Positions 38,251 through 48,276 of a stretch of DNA of 64,000 bases are shown here, piece by piece (position 1 is the first letter of the stretch; each line of letters begins with the position of its first letter). The notes under the pieces were generated by a model, which did no database searches, was not told where the DNA came from, and was given only the letters and a program-made list of their open reading frames with translations. Source of the stretch: Zeimonas sediminis (GTDB taxonomy: Bacteria; Pseudomonadota; Gammaproteobacteria; Burkholderiales; Burkholderiaceae_E); NCBI RefSeq assembly GCF_023721795.1, contig NZ_JAMQYE010000001.1, positions 1,240,001 through 1,304,000 on the forward strand, in the 5' to 3' direction. Position numbers and translations under genes: made by a program.

Positions 38251-41200
38251 TGAACAACAAGAGACACCCGGCCGGTAGTGCGGCACAGGAGCCCGAAAGT
38301 CCTGACCGCCTCAACAGCCTTGCCGACCAACCCGAAGCGCGTAAGTCGGCTGGCGCGCCGAAATTCGCATGGCTTCCCGCGCGTTTCCTCATGAAGGGTC
38401 CGGTCGCCAGCCGAGACTACCTCACGATCGTCTCGACGCGCATGCCCTGCGGCAAGCATGTCCATCTCGACGACGAAGGGGCGGCCGTCTGGGAAAGCCG
38501 CGGCGACGTGATCGAGGGCGACACCGTTACCGCTTACGTACCCGATGTCTCGGCGATGGGCCAGTTGCTCGAGATTCTGCCCGCGAACCGCTACCTGATC
38601 CCGGACTTCGTGCCGGGCACCGAGGGGCTGTCCACGCCGTTTCGGATTCACAGCCAGAAGAATCTCTCCCGCCTGCTCTCCGAGAGGGGGATCGAACACA
38701 ATGCCACCCGACCCGCCGGCCTTTTCAAAGTGCCGCGGCGCGGCGGGACCGGTGAGGTGGTCCACGTCGCCAAGCTCAAGGAGAACTTCACGCCTGGGGC
38801 GTGGCGCCTCTTCGACTTCGACCGCGACGAGCACACGCCGGCGGACATCGCCGCCTTGGCGCCCGAAGAAGCGGTGCGAAGGCTCGAACAGGCCCTGCCC
38901 GGGCTCGCCGGGTGCGCCCGGGTGATCGTGCCGAGCTCGAAGGGGCGGGTTTGCCGCGCGGACGGCTCGCCGCTCAGCGCGAGCCCGAACTTTCACATGT
39001 GGGTCCAGGTCGGCGACCCGGAACAGACCGACGAGTTCCGCGAGCGGCTCCGGCCGCAGCTCTTCCGCGAAGGCCTTGGCTGGCGTAAGCCGAAGTTCGC
39101 GCGCAACGCGCCGGGCAAGCCGATCGGATCCGCGCCGGCGGCGATTGTCGACGCGAGTGTGTGGGCGATCAGCCGCAGCGTCTACGCCGGCGCGCCGGCG
39201 GTAGGCGACGGGCTCGTGCTCGCGCCTGCCGAGCCCGTCGTGACGGCCGGGCACCGCTTCGTGCTCGGCGCGCTGCCTGCGCCCGACGACAAGGCCCTGC
39301 GGGTCTATGAGGAAGGAGCCGGCGTAAAAGTCGAGCGGGACGACGCCGGCAAGCTCGTTCAGCGCGATTACGTCTCGCTCGTGCCCGATACACTGCTCGA
39401 CGTGAAAACGCCCGGCGGTGCGTTCCGGGCGCTAACGCTGCGCGAGTTTCTCGACAGCCCCGAGTTCGAGGCCGGGATGAAGTACCGCTGCCAGGCGCCT
39501 TTCCGGGATTCCACCTCCGAGAACGGCATCCTGCGCAAGCACGACAACGGCCGCGCGACGGTACACGACAACGGCACCGGCATCACCTATTTCTACAGCC
39601 CGCCCGGCGGCCTGGCGGCCTTGACCGCAGTGCTCGGCAGGGAGCCCGCCGAGCTCATGACGGCGCGCATCGACGAACTGGCCCAGCTTGCCACGCTTGC
39701 ATACGAGCGCTGCCGAAAGGACGAGGCAAAGCAGCTCGGGCTGCGTGTGACCATGCTCGACGCGGCGGTGCAGGAGGCGCGCAAGCGCCTCGGACTTGTC
39801 GAGCACGAGGGCGCCGACGGCGCGCAGGGTCGCGCGCTTCGATTCGAGGATCCGGAACTCTGGCCTGAGTCCGTCGATGGCGCGGTACTGCTTGACGAGA
39901 TCACGTCGATCTTCTCGCGGTACGTGTCGCTGCCGCGGCACGGTGATGTGGTGCTCGCTCTGTGGGTGTTGTTCACCTATGTCATCGATTCGGCGACGCA
40001 CGCGCCACTGCTCGTACTTACCTCTCCGGTCAAGCGCTGCGGCAAGAGTCGGACTTTCGACGTGTTGGCCCGTCTCGTCCGGCGCCCGCTGCCTACCAGC
40101 AACGTGACGGTCGCGGCGTTGTTCCGAGTCATCGAGCAACACATGCCGACCGTGCTGCTGGATGAGCTTGACGCGCTCCTCGAGGGCGACAAGACGGGCG
40201 AGCTGCGCGGGCTCGTCAACGCTGGCCACAGCCGCACTGCCGCATACGTACTGCGTACCGTGGGCGACGAGCATGAGACTCGGGCCTTCAACGTCTGGTC
40301 GCCGAAGGCGCTGGCGTTGATCGGCGACCTCGCGAGGAAGTGGAGCACGGTGGCCGACCGGGCCGTGGCCATCCGAATGCAGCGCAAGCCCGCCAACTGC
40401 AGGCTGCCGCGACTGCCGCGCGACGACGCCGCATTCGGCGACCTGCGGCGAAGGATCGCGCGCTGGGCGGACGATCAGGCCGACTGGCTGCGCGACGCCG
40501 AACCGCCGCTGCCGGACAGCCTGAACGACCGCGCAGCCGACAACTGGCACATCCTCGTGGCCATTGCGGACGCGGCGGGCGGTCATTGGCCGGCCGCTGC
40601 CCGGGCCGCGGCACTCGCACTGTCTGCTCAGGAAAGCAGCGTGAATGCGACAGATGAAGGCGCGGGGGTACGTCTGCTGGCCGACATCCGGGACATCTTC
40701 ATGCGGCTCGGCATCGACCGCATCCGGTCTGAATCGCTGACGCACGAACTGGCCGAAATCGACGACCCCGAGGCGCCCTGGTCTGACTGGAATTCACGCA
40801 CACGTGTGGTGGCGCACGGCATCGACGCACGCCAAGTGGCACGGCAGTTGGCGCCGTTCGGCATTCGTCCGCGTTCCATCAGGTTGGTCCCCGGCGCCGC
40901 TGAGAGGGAAGGCCTCCGGCGGTTCGGCATCAAGCCGAGCGGCACCGGCGCAGAGTCCGCTAAGGGATACCTCCGGGAGCAATTCAACGATGCGTTCGAG
41001 CGCTATCTTTCGCCGCACAACACGGCTTCGCAGCCGGAGTCGGCCGATTCATCCGGCACACCGGCACAATCCAGCATTCATGAGGCTTTCGGGCCGATTG
41101 ACCCATCCGTCACGGCCGCTTGTGTGACGGGTGCCGAATCGCCCGGAAACCCGCGCCAGTCCTCGTTTGTGCCGGTGTTACGGACGGAAACCCAGGGCGC

Positions 41201-41320
41201 GGCCCGAGAGAAAGAACGTCACGGCTACTGTCTGATCTGCGGGGAGCCGGGAGCGTCTGGCCTGTGCAACGACTGTCGCCACCGCGACGGGGTGGAAGGC
41301 GGCCACGAGGGGGCGACGAC

Positions 41321-41324
<4 letters not shown>
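38247..41324 (+). CDS. large DUF3631-type P-loop NTPase, probable island replication protein
   Basis: 1025 residues. N-terminal about 500 residues are of unclear fold, perhaps primase-like (SASPNFHMWVQVGDPEQTDEF). A P-loop NTPase follows: TSPVKRCGKSRTFDVLARL (about 590-608, Walker A) and TVLLDELDALLEGD (about 634, Walker B). NRAADNWHILVAIADAAGGHWPAAAR-type sequence near 760 is the DUF3631 signature. A Cys cluster CLICGEPGASGLCNDC ends the protein. AlpA-plus-DUF3631 blocks are typical of integrative islands, probably for replication. The start MMNNKRHPAG overlaps alpA and the end overlaps the ProQ-like gene. Confidence 0.8.
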
Positions 41325-41761
<437 letters not shown>

Positions 41762-41767
41762 CGCGAA

Positions 41768-42280
41768 ATGAGCCGTACGCACGGCCTGCCTGTCGTCGAT
41801 CCCCGCCGCGGCACGCCGGGTCATCGGGTCGATGACGCCGCGCGCCCCCCGTCGCCGTTCGCGCCCCGGCGCCGCCAGATCCTCGCGGCGGCTCCGGGCG
41901 CGCCGCGGCACGAACCTTCTTCGGCAGACAAACCCGCGCCGCCGCACCAGCGCCGGCGCAATCTTGCGACGCTGCGGCTGCTCGCCGAGCAGGCCAAGCA
42001 CCGTGAGGCGGCGCTTGCCGCATTGACCACGGCGGAGGCCGACGTCTTCGCCCGGTTGTTGCGGCATGGGCCGTCGAGCCTGCGCCGCGTGGTCCGTAAT
42101 GTGCGCGCAGTTCGCGACGCAAGTCATGCCGCGGAGCTGCTCCGGCGACTCGTCGAGCTCGGCTTGGCGCTGCGCGAGGAGGACACGCGGCCCGGGAGGG
42201 GCAGGCGAGCTCGCAGCCTCTTCCGTGCGTCGACGGAAATCGGATCTCACGGGAGCAAGGCATGGACGAGTCCAAACTAG
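41768..42280 (+). CDS. island protein with possible winged-helix domain, unknown function
   Basis: 170 residues. The first 60 are Pro/Arg-rich and probably disordered. RRRNLATLRLLAEQAKHREAALAALTTAEADVFARLLRHGPSSLRRVVRNVRAVRDASHAAELLRRLVELGLALREED reads as three to four helices ending in a wing-like turn, suggestive of a winged helix, but no family is recognised. Starts 6 bp after the ProQ-like gene with a GGAG site and overlaps the next gene by 19 bp, so it belongs to the alpA operon. Confidence 0.5.
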   Translation: MSRTHGLPVVDPRRGTPGHRVDDAARPPSPFAPRRRQILAAAPGAPRHEPSSADKPAPPHQRRRNLATLRLLAEQAKHREAALAALTTAEADVFARLLRHGPSSLRRVVRNVRAVRDASHAAELLRRLVELGLALREEDTRPGRGRRARSLFRASTEIGSHGSKAWTSPN

Positions 42281-42708
42281 AGGGAAAGACGCGCGCAGGC
42301 GTCAAGGGGAACGGCTCGCGCCGCCCCGGCCCCGTCGACGAGCCCCTACCCGCTTCCGGCACGGATCGCCGATCCCGATCGGCTGCAAAGGCACGCATCG
42401 CCCTGCTCGCTCTGGAGGCGCTCGGCCTTCCGGGCATGAAGCGCGTGATCGAGGCCGCGCTCAGGCCGCCGCGCTGCGCCGCCGTACCCCCGAAGCACGA
42501 GAGGCCTCGATGCGGCGCCAGATGCCGCGACGGGCACGCGTGCCTGGCGCCCGTCTTCAAACGCCCGGACGGCCAACTCTCGCGCCGATGCAGGCTGCAC
42601 GGTGGCGCAAGCACTGGGCCGAAGACCGCCGAGGGGCGGCGCCGGGCGCTGGAGGCACTGCGAGAAGGAAACAGGCGATGGCGCGAACGCCTCGCGAACG
42701 GCGGCTAA
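42262..42708 (+). CDS. HGG-motif small phage/island protein
   Basis: 148 residues. The C-terminal half contains RCGARCRDGHACLAP, then CRLHGGASTGPKTAEGRRRALEALREGNRRW. This CGA-(x)n-C-(x)n-CxxHGG-GPxTxEG pattern recurs in short phage and island proteins and is probably a zinc-binding module; its function is not known. The start has a GGGAG site and overlaps the previous gene. It is the last tightly packed gene of the alpA block. Confidence 0.65.
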   Translation: MDESKLEGKTRAGVKGNGSRRPGPVDEPLPASGTDRRSRSAAKARIALLALEALGLPGMKRVIEAALRPPRCAAVPPKHERPRCGARCRDGHACLAPVFKRPDGQLSRRCRLHGGASTGPKTAEGRRRALEALREGNRRWRERLANGG

Positions 42709-42887
42709 GCCTGTCTGCCATACCGACAAGCGGCGTCTGCGCGGAGGGGCGGCCACACCGGACGCGACGGCAGACTATGATTCCTGTGGCTCTGACAAGC
42801 GGTCAAAAGCGGCGCCAAGGCTACGCCATACAACTGCCGCTTCGACAGGAGCACGTGGCGAGAGGTGCCAACCAGGAGACAGCGCGA

Positions 42888-43178
42888 ATGTGGGGAACAG
42901 CTGATTCCATCGAGCCCGAGTCCGTGCCGGACAGTGACACACCGTGCCCGCACTGCGGCTCGCTGAAGGTCATCCCGATCTATCACTTCGGTCTAGCCGG
43001 CCTGCCGGCGGAACTTGAGGCGGAAGTCCGGAAGGGGCTTGCCATCGCAGAGCCGCGCACCTGCATTCCGCAATGGTGGACTGATCGAGATTTCCATAAC
43101 CGGGTGTGCTTGCGGTGCGGTCACCGATGGGGACACACACCGGGTGGCATACGCTGGCGGACCTCCGCTAGTAAGTAG
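42888..43178 (+). CDS. small zinc-ribbon protein, unknown function
   Basis: 96 residues, starting at an ATG preceded by CAGGAGACAGCGCGA. TPCPHCGSLKVIPIYHFGL and CLRCGHRWGHTPGG supply two Cys-x2-Cys pairs forming a likely zinc ribbon split by a helical insert. Such split-ribbon proteins are common orphan genes in bacteria. The 179 bp before it hold no gene. The frame is also open far upstream, in antisense to nothing obvious, but the motif and ribosome site favour this short version. Confidence 0.55.
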   Translation: MWGTADSIEPESVPDSDTPCPHCGSLKVIPIYHFGLAGLPAELEAEVRKGLAIAEPRTCIPQWWTDRDFHNRVCLRCGHRWGHTPGGIRWRTSASK

Positions 43179-43232
43179 CCGCAGCCATTCGAAGCCCGAA
43201 CCCAACATTGAGGCCTTTGCTTCACCGCGGAC

Positions 43233-44159
43233 TTAGAACAGCATATCTGGCCAAGGAAATTCCACCCCCATTTGCACATGCATCGAATGACGACCGATCG
43301 CTTCAACCTGGTGGGGGCGCCAGTCGTTGGCGCCAAGCCAGCCAATGCGATTCAATTCATTGGCAAGCCCGGCGTAATGGCGAACACAGTGCTCGTACTG
43401 ATCCTCGCCAAAGCTGTCGAGCTTGAGTCGCGCAGCTTCTGACGCTCCGAACTTGCGTGTGACGTACTCTTTGACCTCCGCATCGACGTACCCGGCGTCT
43501 CGGTAAGACCACTTGTCGATGGGGACCGGCATCCCGCCGCGACGATCGTCGCCCATGATCGTTCGTGTGCTCCTGCCCAACAGAACATCGAGAAGGTCAC
43601 AAACGTAAGCTGACGGCCAACCTGGCGGCATGCGGTGCGCATAGAGCAGTTCCCGAGCCTCCGTTTCCAGCTTGAAGTGAGGCCTGGACGCTGACGGTTC
43701 GCCCGACTTAGATGCAAGCACTTGACAAACCAAGCTACTGCCTTCGACGGGGCCTAGATCACGCTCTTGCGTCAATGCCCATGCCATAGCGATCCATCGC
43801 CAATCGTGAGCCGGGAATCGTGCTTGGAGCCGTCTTGCAAGGGACTCGTACCAAAAGCGCGCACGTACGAGCGTAGGAACGCCCTGCGAATCCGGTTTCA
43901 CTTCCCTCTCGTTGCTTTGTCGCTCAGCATGCCCCTCTTCCGCCTTCTCCACCCAGGGCGGGCGGCCTGACTTCGTCCTCCAGTAGCCGAAGCTGATCGT
44001 CGTTGGCGCGTTCTCCGAGTATGCCGCGCCCTCGCTTCGCGAACGAATCCCGAAACCCTTTGCCGTCGGGGTTGGCCTGCCAGTCGTTGTACTCGCTGGC
44101 GACATTGAGTCGGAAGGCATTGAGGCCTTGCGCTTCTCCGGTTTCACGAAGCCCCCCAT
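43233..44159 (-). CDS. protein of unknown function
   Basis: 308 residues if it starts at 44159 (MGGFVKPEKRKASMP). The first 110 residues are polar and low-complexity. The rest is a soluble alpha/beta protein (ARFWYESLARRLQARFPAHDWRWIAMAWALTQERDLGPVEGSSLVCQVL; YVDAEVKEYVTRKFGASEAARLKLDSFGEDQYEHCVRHYAGLANELNRIGWLGANDWRPHQVEAIGRH). No membrane segment, signal or motif I recognise. Together with the recombinase it is one of two minus-strand island genes. Moderate GC and irregular codon use suggest transfer. Confidence 0.55.
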   Translation of the reverse strand: MGGFVKPEKRKASMPSDSMSPASTTTGRPTPTAKGFGIRSRSEGAAYSENAPTTISFGYWRTKSGRPPWVEKAEEGHAERQSNEREVKPDSQGVPTLVRARFWYESLARRLQARFPAHDWRWIAMAWALTQERDLGPVEGSSLVCQVLASKSGEPSASRPHFKLETEARELLYAHRMPPGWPSAYVCDLLDVLLGRSTRTIMGDDRRGGMPVPIDKWSYRDAGYVDAEVKEYVTRKFGASEAARLKLDSFGEDQYEHCVRHYAGLANELNRIGWLGANDWRPHQVEAIGRHSMHVQMGVEFPWPDMLF

Positions 44160-44415
44160 GCGGCGTACCCTAGAAGTCTGCACAATGCTGATACAGGTTC
44201 TTAGGCTAATCAACTGGCCGGTATCGCACAGACGATCTCCGCGAGCCGAACCCCGCCGTCGCATCGCGCCCACGCGGCGCGATCAGTTCCCGGCCAGCCT
44301 TCACTGCCCCTGACCTCGGGATACAGGTCAACAGCCGCGATCCACTCGATCCCTGGGGCACTCGAGTAGCGACAGCGGAGCGAAATCAGTGGCTCGCGTC
44401 TCTCCCCTCGGCGCA

Positions 44416-45090
44416 TCAGGTTGCGCTCCTGGAGCGCGGACGCCTGCCGCGGGATTCCCCGTCGGACTCGCGGCGTGTGCGGGTTCCCGGCGCGACTTGC
44501 CCGAAAGCCTCAGTCGACAGCCGACTGCGGATTGACACGATGGTCCCGCGCGACACCCCGTATTGCCTTGCCACGGCGGTCACCGTTTCCCCGCCGGCCA
44601 GGCGGCGAACTATCTCCGAGCGCTGCATTTCGGTCGTCTTGGCGGGTCGGCCGAACTTCTTGCCTTGCGCCCGAGCACGTGCCTGGCCAGCAAGGGTTCG
44701 CTCGATGATCAGGTCGCGCTCGAAGTCTGCCACCGCCGCGAGCACCTTCACGGTCATCTCGCCGGTGGAGGACGTTAGGTCCAGACCACCGAGTTGCAGA
44801 ACGTGCAGGCGGATGCCTCGCTGCTTGCAGAGCTGCACGGTGTGCTGGACGTCGATCGAGTCGCGGCCAATGCGGTCAAGCTTGGTGACGACCAGGGTGT
44901 CCCCCTCTTCCAGCTTGTCCATCAGCTTTGTGAAGCCTGGCCGCTGCAGGGCCGGCACCGATCCGCTGATCTTCTCTTCGATGTACCGGCGAGGCTGAAT
45001 CGCGAAGCCGGCCTGCTCGATCTCGGCGAGCTGATTGACCGGATGCTGGTCAATGGTCGAGACCCGAGCGTAGGCGAACACGCGAGACAT
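44416..45090 (-). CDS. serine recombinase (resolvase/invertase family)
   Basis: 224 residues. The small serine recombinase domain (1-135) has the catalytic Ser in FAYARVSTIDQ, then YIEEKISGSVPALQRPGFTKLMDKLEEGDTLVVTKLDRIGRDSIDV with the conserved Arg residues and AVADFERDLIIERT before the E-helix. KKFGRPAKT and the C-terminal helix-turn-helix (GETVTAVARQYGVSRGTIVSIRS) bind DNA. A basic Ser/Arg tail ends it. The start MSRVFAYARVS is at 45090. Repeats resembling a res site lie directly upstream. It probably belonged to a Tn3-type or invertible element; no Tn3 transposase is present. Confidence 0.9.
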   Translation of the reverse strand: MSRVFAYARVSTIDQHPVNQLAEIEQAGFAIQPRRYIEEKISGSVPALQRPGFTKLMDKLEEGDTLVVTKLDRIGRDSIDVQHTVQLCKQRGIRLHVLQLGGLDLTSSTGEMTVKVLAAVADFERDLIIERTLAGQARARAQGKKFGRPAKTTEMQRSEIVRRLAGGETVTAVARQYGVSRGTIVSIRSRLSTEAFGQVAPGTRTRRESDGESRGRRPRSRSAT

Positions 45091-45103
45091 GGCGACCTCC
45101 AAA

Positions 45104-45189
45104 TGTCAGAAAGTGCCGTCAGAATAAGCGATGCGTCAGTAATTCCACAAGGGATATGTTTCTGACAGTCATCAAACAACCGTCAGAAA
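45104..45189. promoter_or_regulatory. putative res/operator region of the serine recombinase
   Basis: Four copies of the core GTCAGAA lie within 86 bp: TGTCAGAAA (45104-45112), GTCAGAAT (45118-45125), inverted TTTCTGACA (45159-45167) and CGTCAGAAA (45181-45189). The outer TGTCAGAAA and TTTCTGACA are exact inverted repeats. Placement upstream of the recombinase start is as expected for a resolvase that binds its own promoter. Confidence 0.5.
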
Positions 45190-45383
45190 CTGGTCAATTA
45201 CTGCCGGCAAGAGACCTGAAGCGGTGACACTAGGAGGGTGGCGCAGGCGATACGACAAGAGGGGCCTCGTTTCTGAAACGGCCCCCAGGGTGCTTTGGTG
45301 CTTGCGTCTCGCCGTCGGCTTCCGCCTCATGGTTCAATCGAGATGGCGATGCGAGAGCTCTGCCGAACTAAGAGGGGCGATTT

Positions 45384-45947
45384 ATGTATTGTTCGCAGTG
45401 CGGTGTTCTGAATACGAATGGCGCTCGCTACTGTTCGGCCTGTGGTGCCGAACTCGTTTTGTCAACGAACGGCGAATCGCAGGTTCAGGCTCGATCCGCT
45501 GAGCTCTCCGTGCGCTACGCGGGCTTCTGGTATCGGGCGTTGGCGGCCTTGATTGACACCGTTCTAGTCAACGTGACGGCCTTCTTCGTCGTGATTCCGC
45601 TGGCGATTAGCATGGGGCTATCCATGTCGGATAGCTCGTCTGCGGAAGAGATTGAAGCCGCTGGCCAGGGGCTTGGATTTCTGTTGAGTATGCTAATCCA
45701 ATGGTTGTGGTTCACGATTGGAGAGTCGTCTTCTTGGCAGGGATCCGTCGGCAAGAAAATGCTCGGCCTGCGAGTCACTGATGAGAAAGGGCGCAGAATC
45801 AGCTTTGGTCGCGCAAACGGACGGTATTGGGGAAAAATTGTCTCGGCGCTAATTCTGTTTATCGGTTTCCTTATGGCGGCGTTCACTGAGCGCAAGCAGG
45901 CGCTACATGACAAGATGGCGGGAACACTCGTGATCAAGGCGCGCTAG
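45384..45947 (+). CDS. RDD-family membrane protein with N-terminal zinc ribbon
   Basis: 187 residues. The N-terminus MYCSQCGVLNTNGARYCSACGAEL is a four-Cys zinc ribbon. The RDD domain starts at VRYAGFWYRALAALIDTVLVNV, in which the usual Arg-Asp-Asp pattern reads R-A-x-x-D, and continues with two more membrane helices; WQGSVGKKMLGLRVTDEKGRRISFGRA is the conserved loop and LHDKMAGTLVIK the end. RDD proteins are poorly understood membrane proteins, some linked to ion exchange. It stands alone between the res-like region and the Nudix gene. Confidence 0.85.
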   Translation: MYCSQCGVLNTNGARYCSACGAELVLSTNGESQVQARSAELSVRYAGFWYRALAALIDTVLVNVTAFFVVIPLAISMGLSMSDSSSAEEIEAAGQGLGFLLSMLIQWLWFTIGESSSWQGSVGKKMLGLRVTDEKGRRISFGRANGRYWGKIVSALILFIGFLMAAFTERKQALHDKMAGTLVIKAR

Positions 45948-46049
45948 TAAGGACAATGTGGGGTTATCCGGTTATTGCTTCCGAGCTCACTGGATCGATC
46001 AAACAGAACGTACGATGAGTGGCGCCTACCTGGGGGAGGAGCGCTGATT

Positions 46050-46442
46050 TTGAAGCTCGTTGCAGCCGCCGTAATTGAACAAAACGGTGTAATCCTTCTT
46101 GCTCGAAGAGCTCCGGGCCAGAAGCTTGCCGGGTTGTGGGAATTTCCCGGCGGAAAGGTCGAGAACGGAGAGTCGCTGGAGGAATGTCTGCGTAGAGAGT
46201 TGGCTGAAGAGCTCCAGATTTCATGTTCGATCGGAAACCTGGTCGCCGAGTCTGACTACCACGATAGCGAAGGCGCGATTCGTCTTCTCGCTCTGCGAGC
46301 GACCATTTTGAGTGGGGAGATCTCCCTCACTGTTCACGACGAGGTCTGCTGGCTGCGGCCGAAAGATCTGGAGTCGGTCCCTTTGGCTCCTGCCGACATC
46401 CCAATAGCTCGGTTTTTGAGGGAGAGCGCGCATGGCATTTGA
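46050..46442 (+). CDS. MutT-like Nudix (d)NTP pyrophosphohydrolase
   Basis: 130 residues if translation starts at TTG 46050, which has a GGGGGAGGAG site 8 nt upstream and gives the usual MutT N-terminus (MKLVAAAVIEQNGVILLARRAP). A longer frame from 45975 is possible. The Nudix box is GGKVENGESLEECLRRELAEELQI, complete except that the late Gly is Gln. LAGLWEFPGG matches the 8-oxo-dGTPase/CTP pyrophosphohydrolase group. It overlaps the SRA-HNH gene by 11 bp, so the two are made together. Substrate unknown. Confidence 0.85.
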   Translation: MKLVAAAVIEQNGVILLARRAPGQKLAGLWEFPGGKVENGESLEECLRRELAEELQISCSIGNLVAESDYHDSEGAIRLLALRATILSGEISLTVHDEVCWLRPKDLESVPLAPADIPIARFLRESAHGI

Positions 46443-47253
46443 ACCCGGTCTTGTACGCGGGCAGATCATCGATAACAGTACGCTCTCAGCCCTCTTCAAG
46501 TGCAGCTCCCAGGGCGGGATGAGACGCTCTCGGGTGACGAACACGCTGGTGCTCGTGTCGAACCACGTGGAATCTATTTATGATGATCGGTGGCTGGGCG
46601 ACATTTTTCACTACACAGGCATGGGTCAGGAGGGCGATCAGGCGCTCAGTTTCATGCAGAACAAGACGCTGGCAATGTCCCGAACGAACGGGGTGGACGT
46701 GCATCTGTTTGAAGTGGACAGGCCGCGTCAATATCAGTATCAGGGGCGAGTGGTACTTGCGGCGGACCCGTATGAGGAAATCCAGCCCGACCAGAAGGGG
46801 ACGGATCGGCGCGTATGGGTGTTTCCGCTGCGACTGGTGGAAGGTGTACCGACTTCGGTTTCACAGCGCGATTTTGAGGAGGAGCGCCAGCACCGTGAAA
46901 GGAAGGCACGGAGGCTATCCAATGCTGAACTGAGGTTGCGGGCTCAACGTGCTCCGAAATTGGCAGGCGACCGGATAGTCACTGGGAGACAGTACGAGAG
47001 GAATCCGTATGTCTCCGAGTTCGCGAAGCGACGGGCGAATGGGTATTGTGAACTATGTTCAGAGCCGGCGCCGTTCAGTAATGCGCGTGGCGAGCCTTAT
47101 CTCGAAACCCACCACATAGTCTGGCTAGCCCTGGGCGGCGAGGACAGCACTGAAAACACAGTAGCCTTGTGCCCTAACTGCCACAGACGAATGCACGTCC
47201 TTGATGAGGATGCCGATAAGGAGAAATTGCGAGCGAGGCTGGCGTCGTCGTAA
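46432..47253 (+). CDS. SRA-like / HNH endonuclease, probable type IV restriction enzyme
   Basis: 273 residues in two parts. The first (about 8-140) has the pattern of ScoMcrA-type SRA domains, which read modified cytosines: RWLGDIFHYTGMGQEGDQAL, NKTLAMSRTNGVDVHLFEV, YQGRVVLAADPYEEIQPDQKGTDRRVWVFPLRL. The second (about 200-262) is an HNH nuclease: YCELCSEPAPF, ETHHIVWLALGGEDSTENTVALCPNCHRRMH with both zinc Cys pairs and the HH-N-H residues. I infer cutting of DNA carrying modified bases, as known for SRA-HNH proteins. The start overlaps the Nudix stop, so they form an operon. Confidence 0.82.
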   Translation: MAFEPGLVRGQIIDNSTLSALFKCSSQGGMRRSRVTNTLVLVSNHVESIYDDRWLGDIFHYTGMGQEGDQALSFMQNKTLAMSRTNGVDVHLFEVDRPRQYQYQGRVVLAADPYEEIQPDQKGTDRRVWVFPLRLVEGVPTSVSQRDFEEERQHRERKARRLSNAELRLRAQRAPKLAGDRIVTGRQYERNPYVSEFAKRRANGYCELCSEPAPFSNARGEPYLETHHIVWLALGGEDSTENTVALCPNCHRRMHVLDEDADKEKLRARLASS

Positions 47254-47347
47254 GCTCCCCTAGCCGTCCGGGGCCGCGCATAAAGTTGCCTATCGGCCCA
47301 CGCTGAAGACGACACGCATTGCTCACATTGGGACGATGGAGGTTCGG

Positions 47348-48046
47348 ATGTCGAAGGATGGTGACGAAGTCCGAAGCAGCCTCGCCTGGCTCACCAATGA
47401 CGAACTCGTATCTCAGATACGCTCTGGAAACTTGACGGAGGACGCGCGGCGGATTGCGGAGGAACTTCTTGTAGAAAGGGGGGCAGCCGCTTTGCGTCCA
47501 CACGTGAAGCCGGCCGCAGAATCCGATCTCGCCTTCTTATCTCGCTGTTTCCGCGGCGAAGCGAGCCTCAACGACGCGTTTTGGGTCCTCGGCTTCGGCA
47601 TCGGATTGACTGTCTGGTCCCCCGTGTTTCTTGTCGGGATACTCCTGAACCCAACCTCAACGCACACCTTCTCAGGGGCCGTTGTCTCCTCACTTCTCGG
47701 TGGAGCCCTATTCGGAACCATCGGGGCGGGAGGCATTGGCCTGCTTGTCCTTGTTCCGACTCTCATCGTTCAGGGTCACGGCTTAGTGGAGCCCCTCATT
47801 TCGCCTCTTTCGACGGCATCTACGTCGCCAACAGCACCACTCGCCGTTGGAAGTGCGTTGATTGCTGTCTCTCTTGCTGCGTTCGCTGCCACCATCTTTC
47901 GAGACTTCGCAACTTGGCGCTGCGCCTCCAATTCGAAGACCGTTTTCATGGGCGTCGTCGCGCGTGTATGGATCTTCTTCACATATGTTTCTTCTCTGAT
48001 CGCTCTGCTGTTGGTGTTTCTCGGCAGCTTAGGCGGAGCCGCATAG
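47348..48046 (+). CDS. multi-pass membrane protein, unknown function
   Basis: 232 residues, starting at the ATG at 47348, which has GGAGG 7 nt upstream; an ATG 12 bp earlier lacks one. The N-terminal 40 residues (SSLAWLTNDELVSQIRSGNLTEDARRIAEELLVERG) form a small amphipathic helical module seen at the front of various membrane proteins. Four hydrophobic helices follow (about 75-100, 110-140, 165-190, 205-232). No family recognised. Downstream are 216 bp without a gene and then integron cassette sequence. Confidence 0.6.
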   Translation: MSKDGDEVRSSLAWLTNDELVSQIRSGNLTEDARRIAEELLVERGAAALRPHVKPAAESDLAFLSRCFRGEASLNDAFWVLGFGIGLTVWSPVFLVGILLNPTSTHTFSGAVVSSLLGGALFGTIGAGGIGLLVLVPTLIVQGHGLVEPLISPLSTASTSPTAPLAVGSALIAVSLAAFAATIFRDFATWRCASNSKTVFMGVVARVWIFFTYVSSLIALLLVFLGSLGGAA

Positions 48047-48262
48047 ACACCGATCAGCGCAGCGCGATCCATGGCGAACTAGCTGCCGAAATACCATGCA
48101 CGTGAGGCTCGTACTATCCGGATAGGTTCGCTTGGCGTTACGTCTGAGGTGGGAGCGTGGCAGAGAGGAAAAAACTTGCAGCGACAAGCACTTTACGAGA
48201 AGGGGGGTAGGTTACGGTGGTGGGTTTAGATTTGACTGGCTGCGTGCTGCGAATCAAATCAC

Positions 48263-48272
48263 GTTAGGCGTC
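48263..48272 (+). other. attC/attI-type 3' core site (GTTAGGCGTC)
   Basis: GTTAGGC followed by GTC lies 4 bp before the ATG of the next gene, the normal spacing between a cassette recombination core and its gene. The same ten bases end the full attC at 48863-48946. No matching GCCTAAC was found in the preceding 200 bp, so the left half of this site is lost or diverged. Confidence 0.6.
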
Positions 48273-48276
48273 AAAA

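Noticed and set aside
42066-42887. Extension of the zinc-ribbon ORF upstream to 370 residues
   Set aside because: The upstream part reads out of frame through two better supported genes; a ribosome site and the Cys motifs support the start at 42888.
44160-44415. Gene in the gap between the unknown minus-strand gene and the recombinase
   Set aside because: No frame with coding character or motif; left as non-coding.
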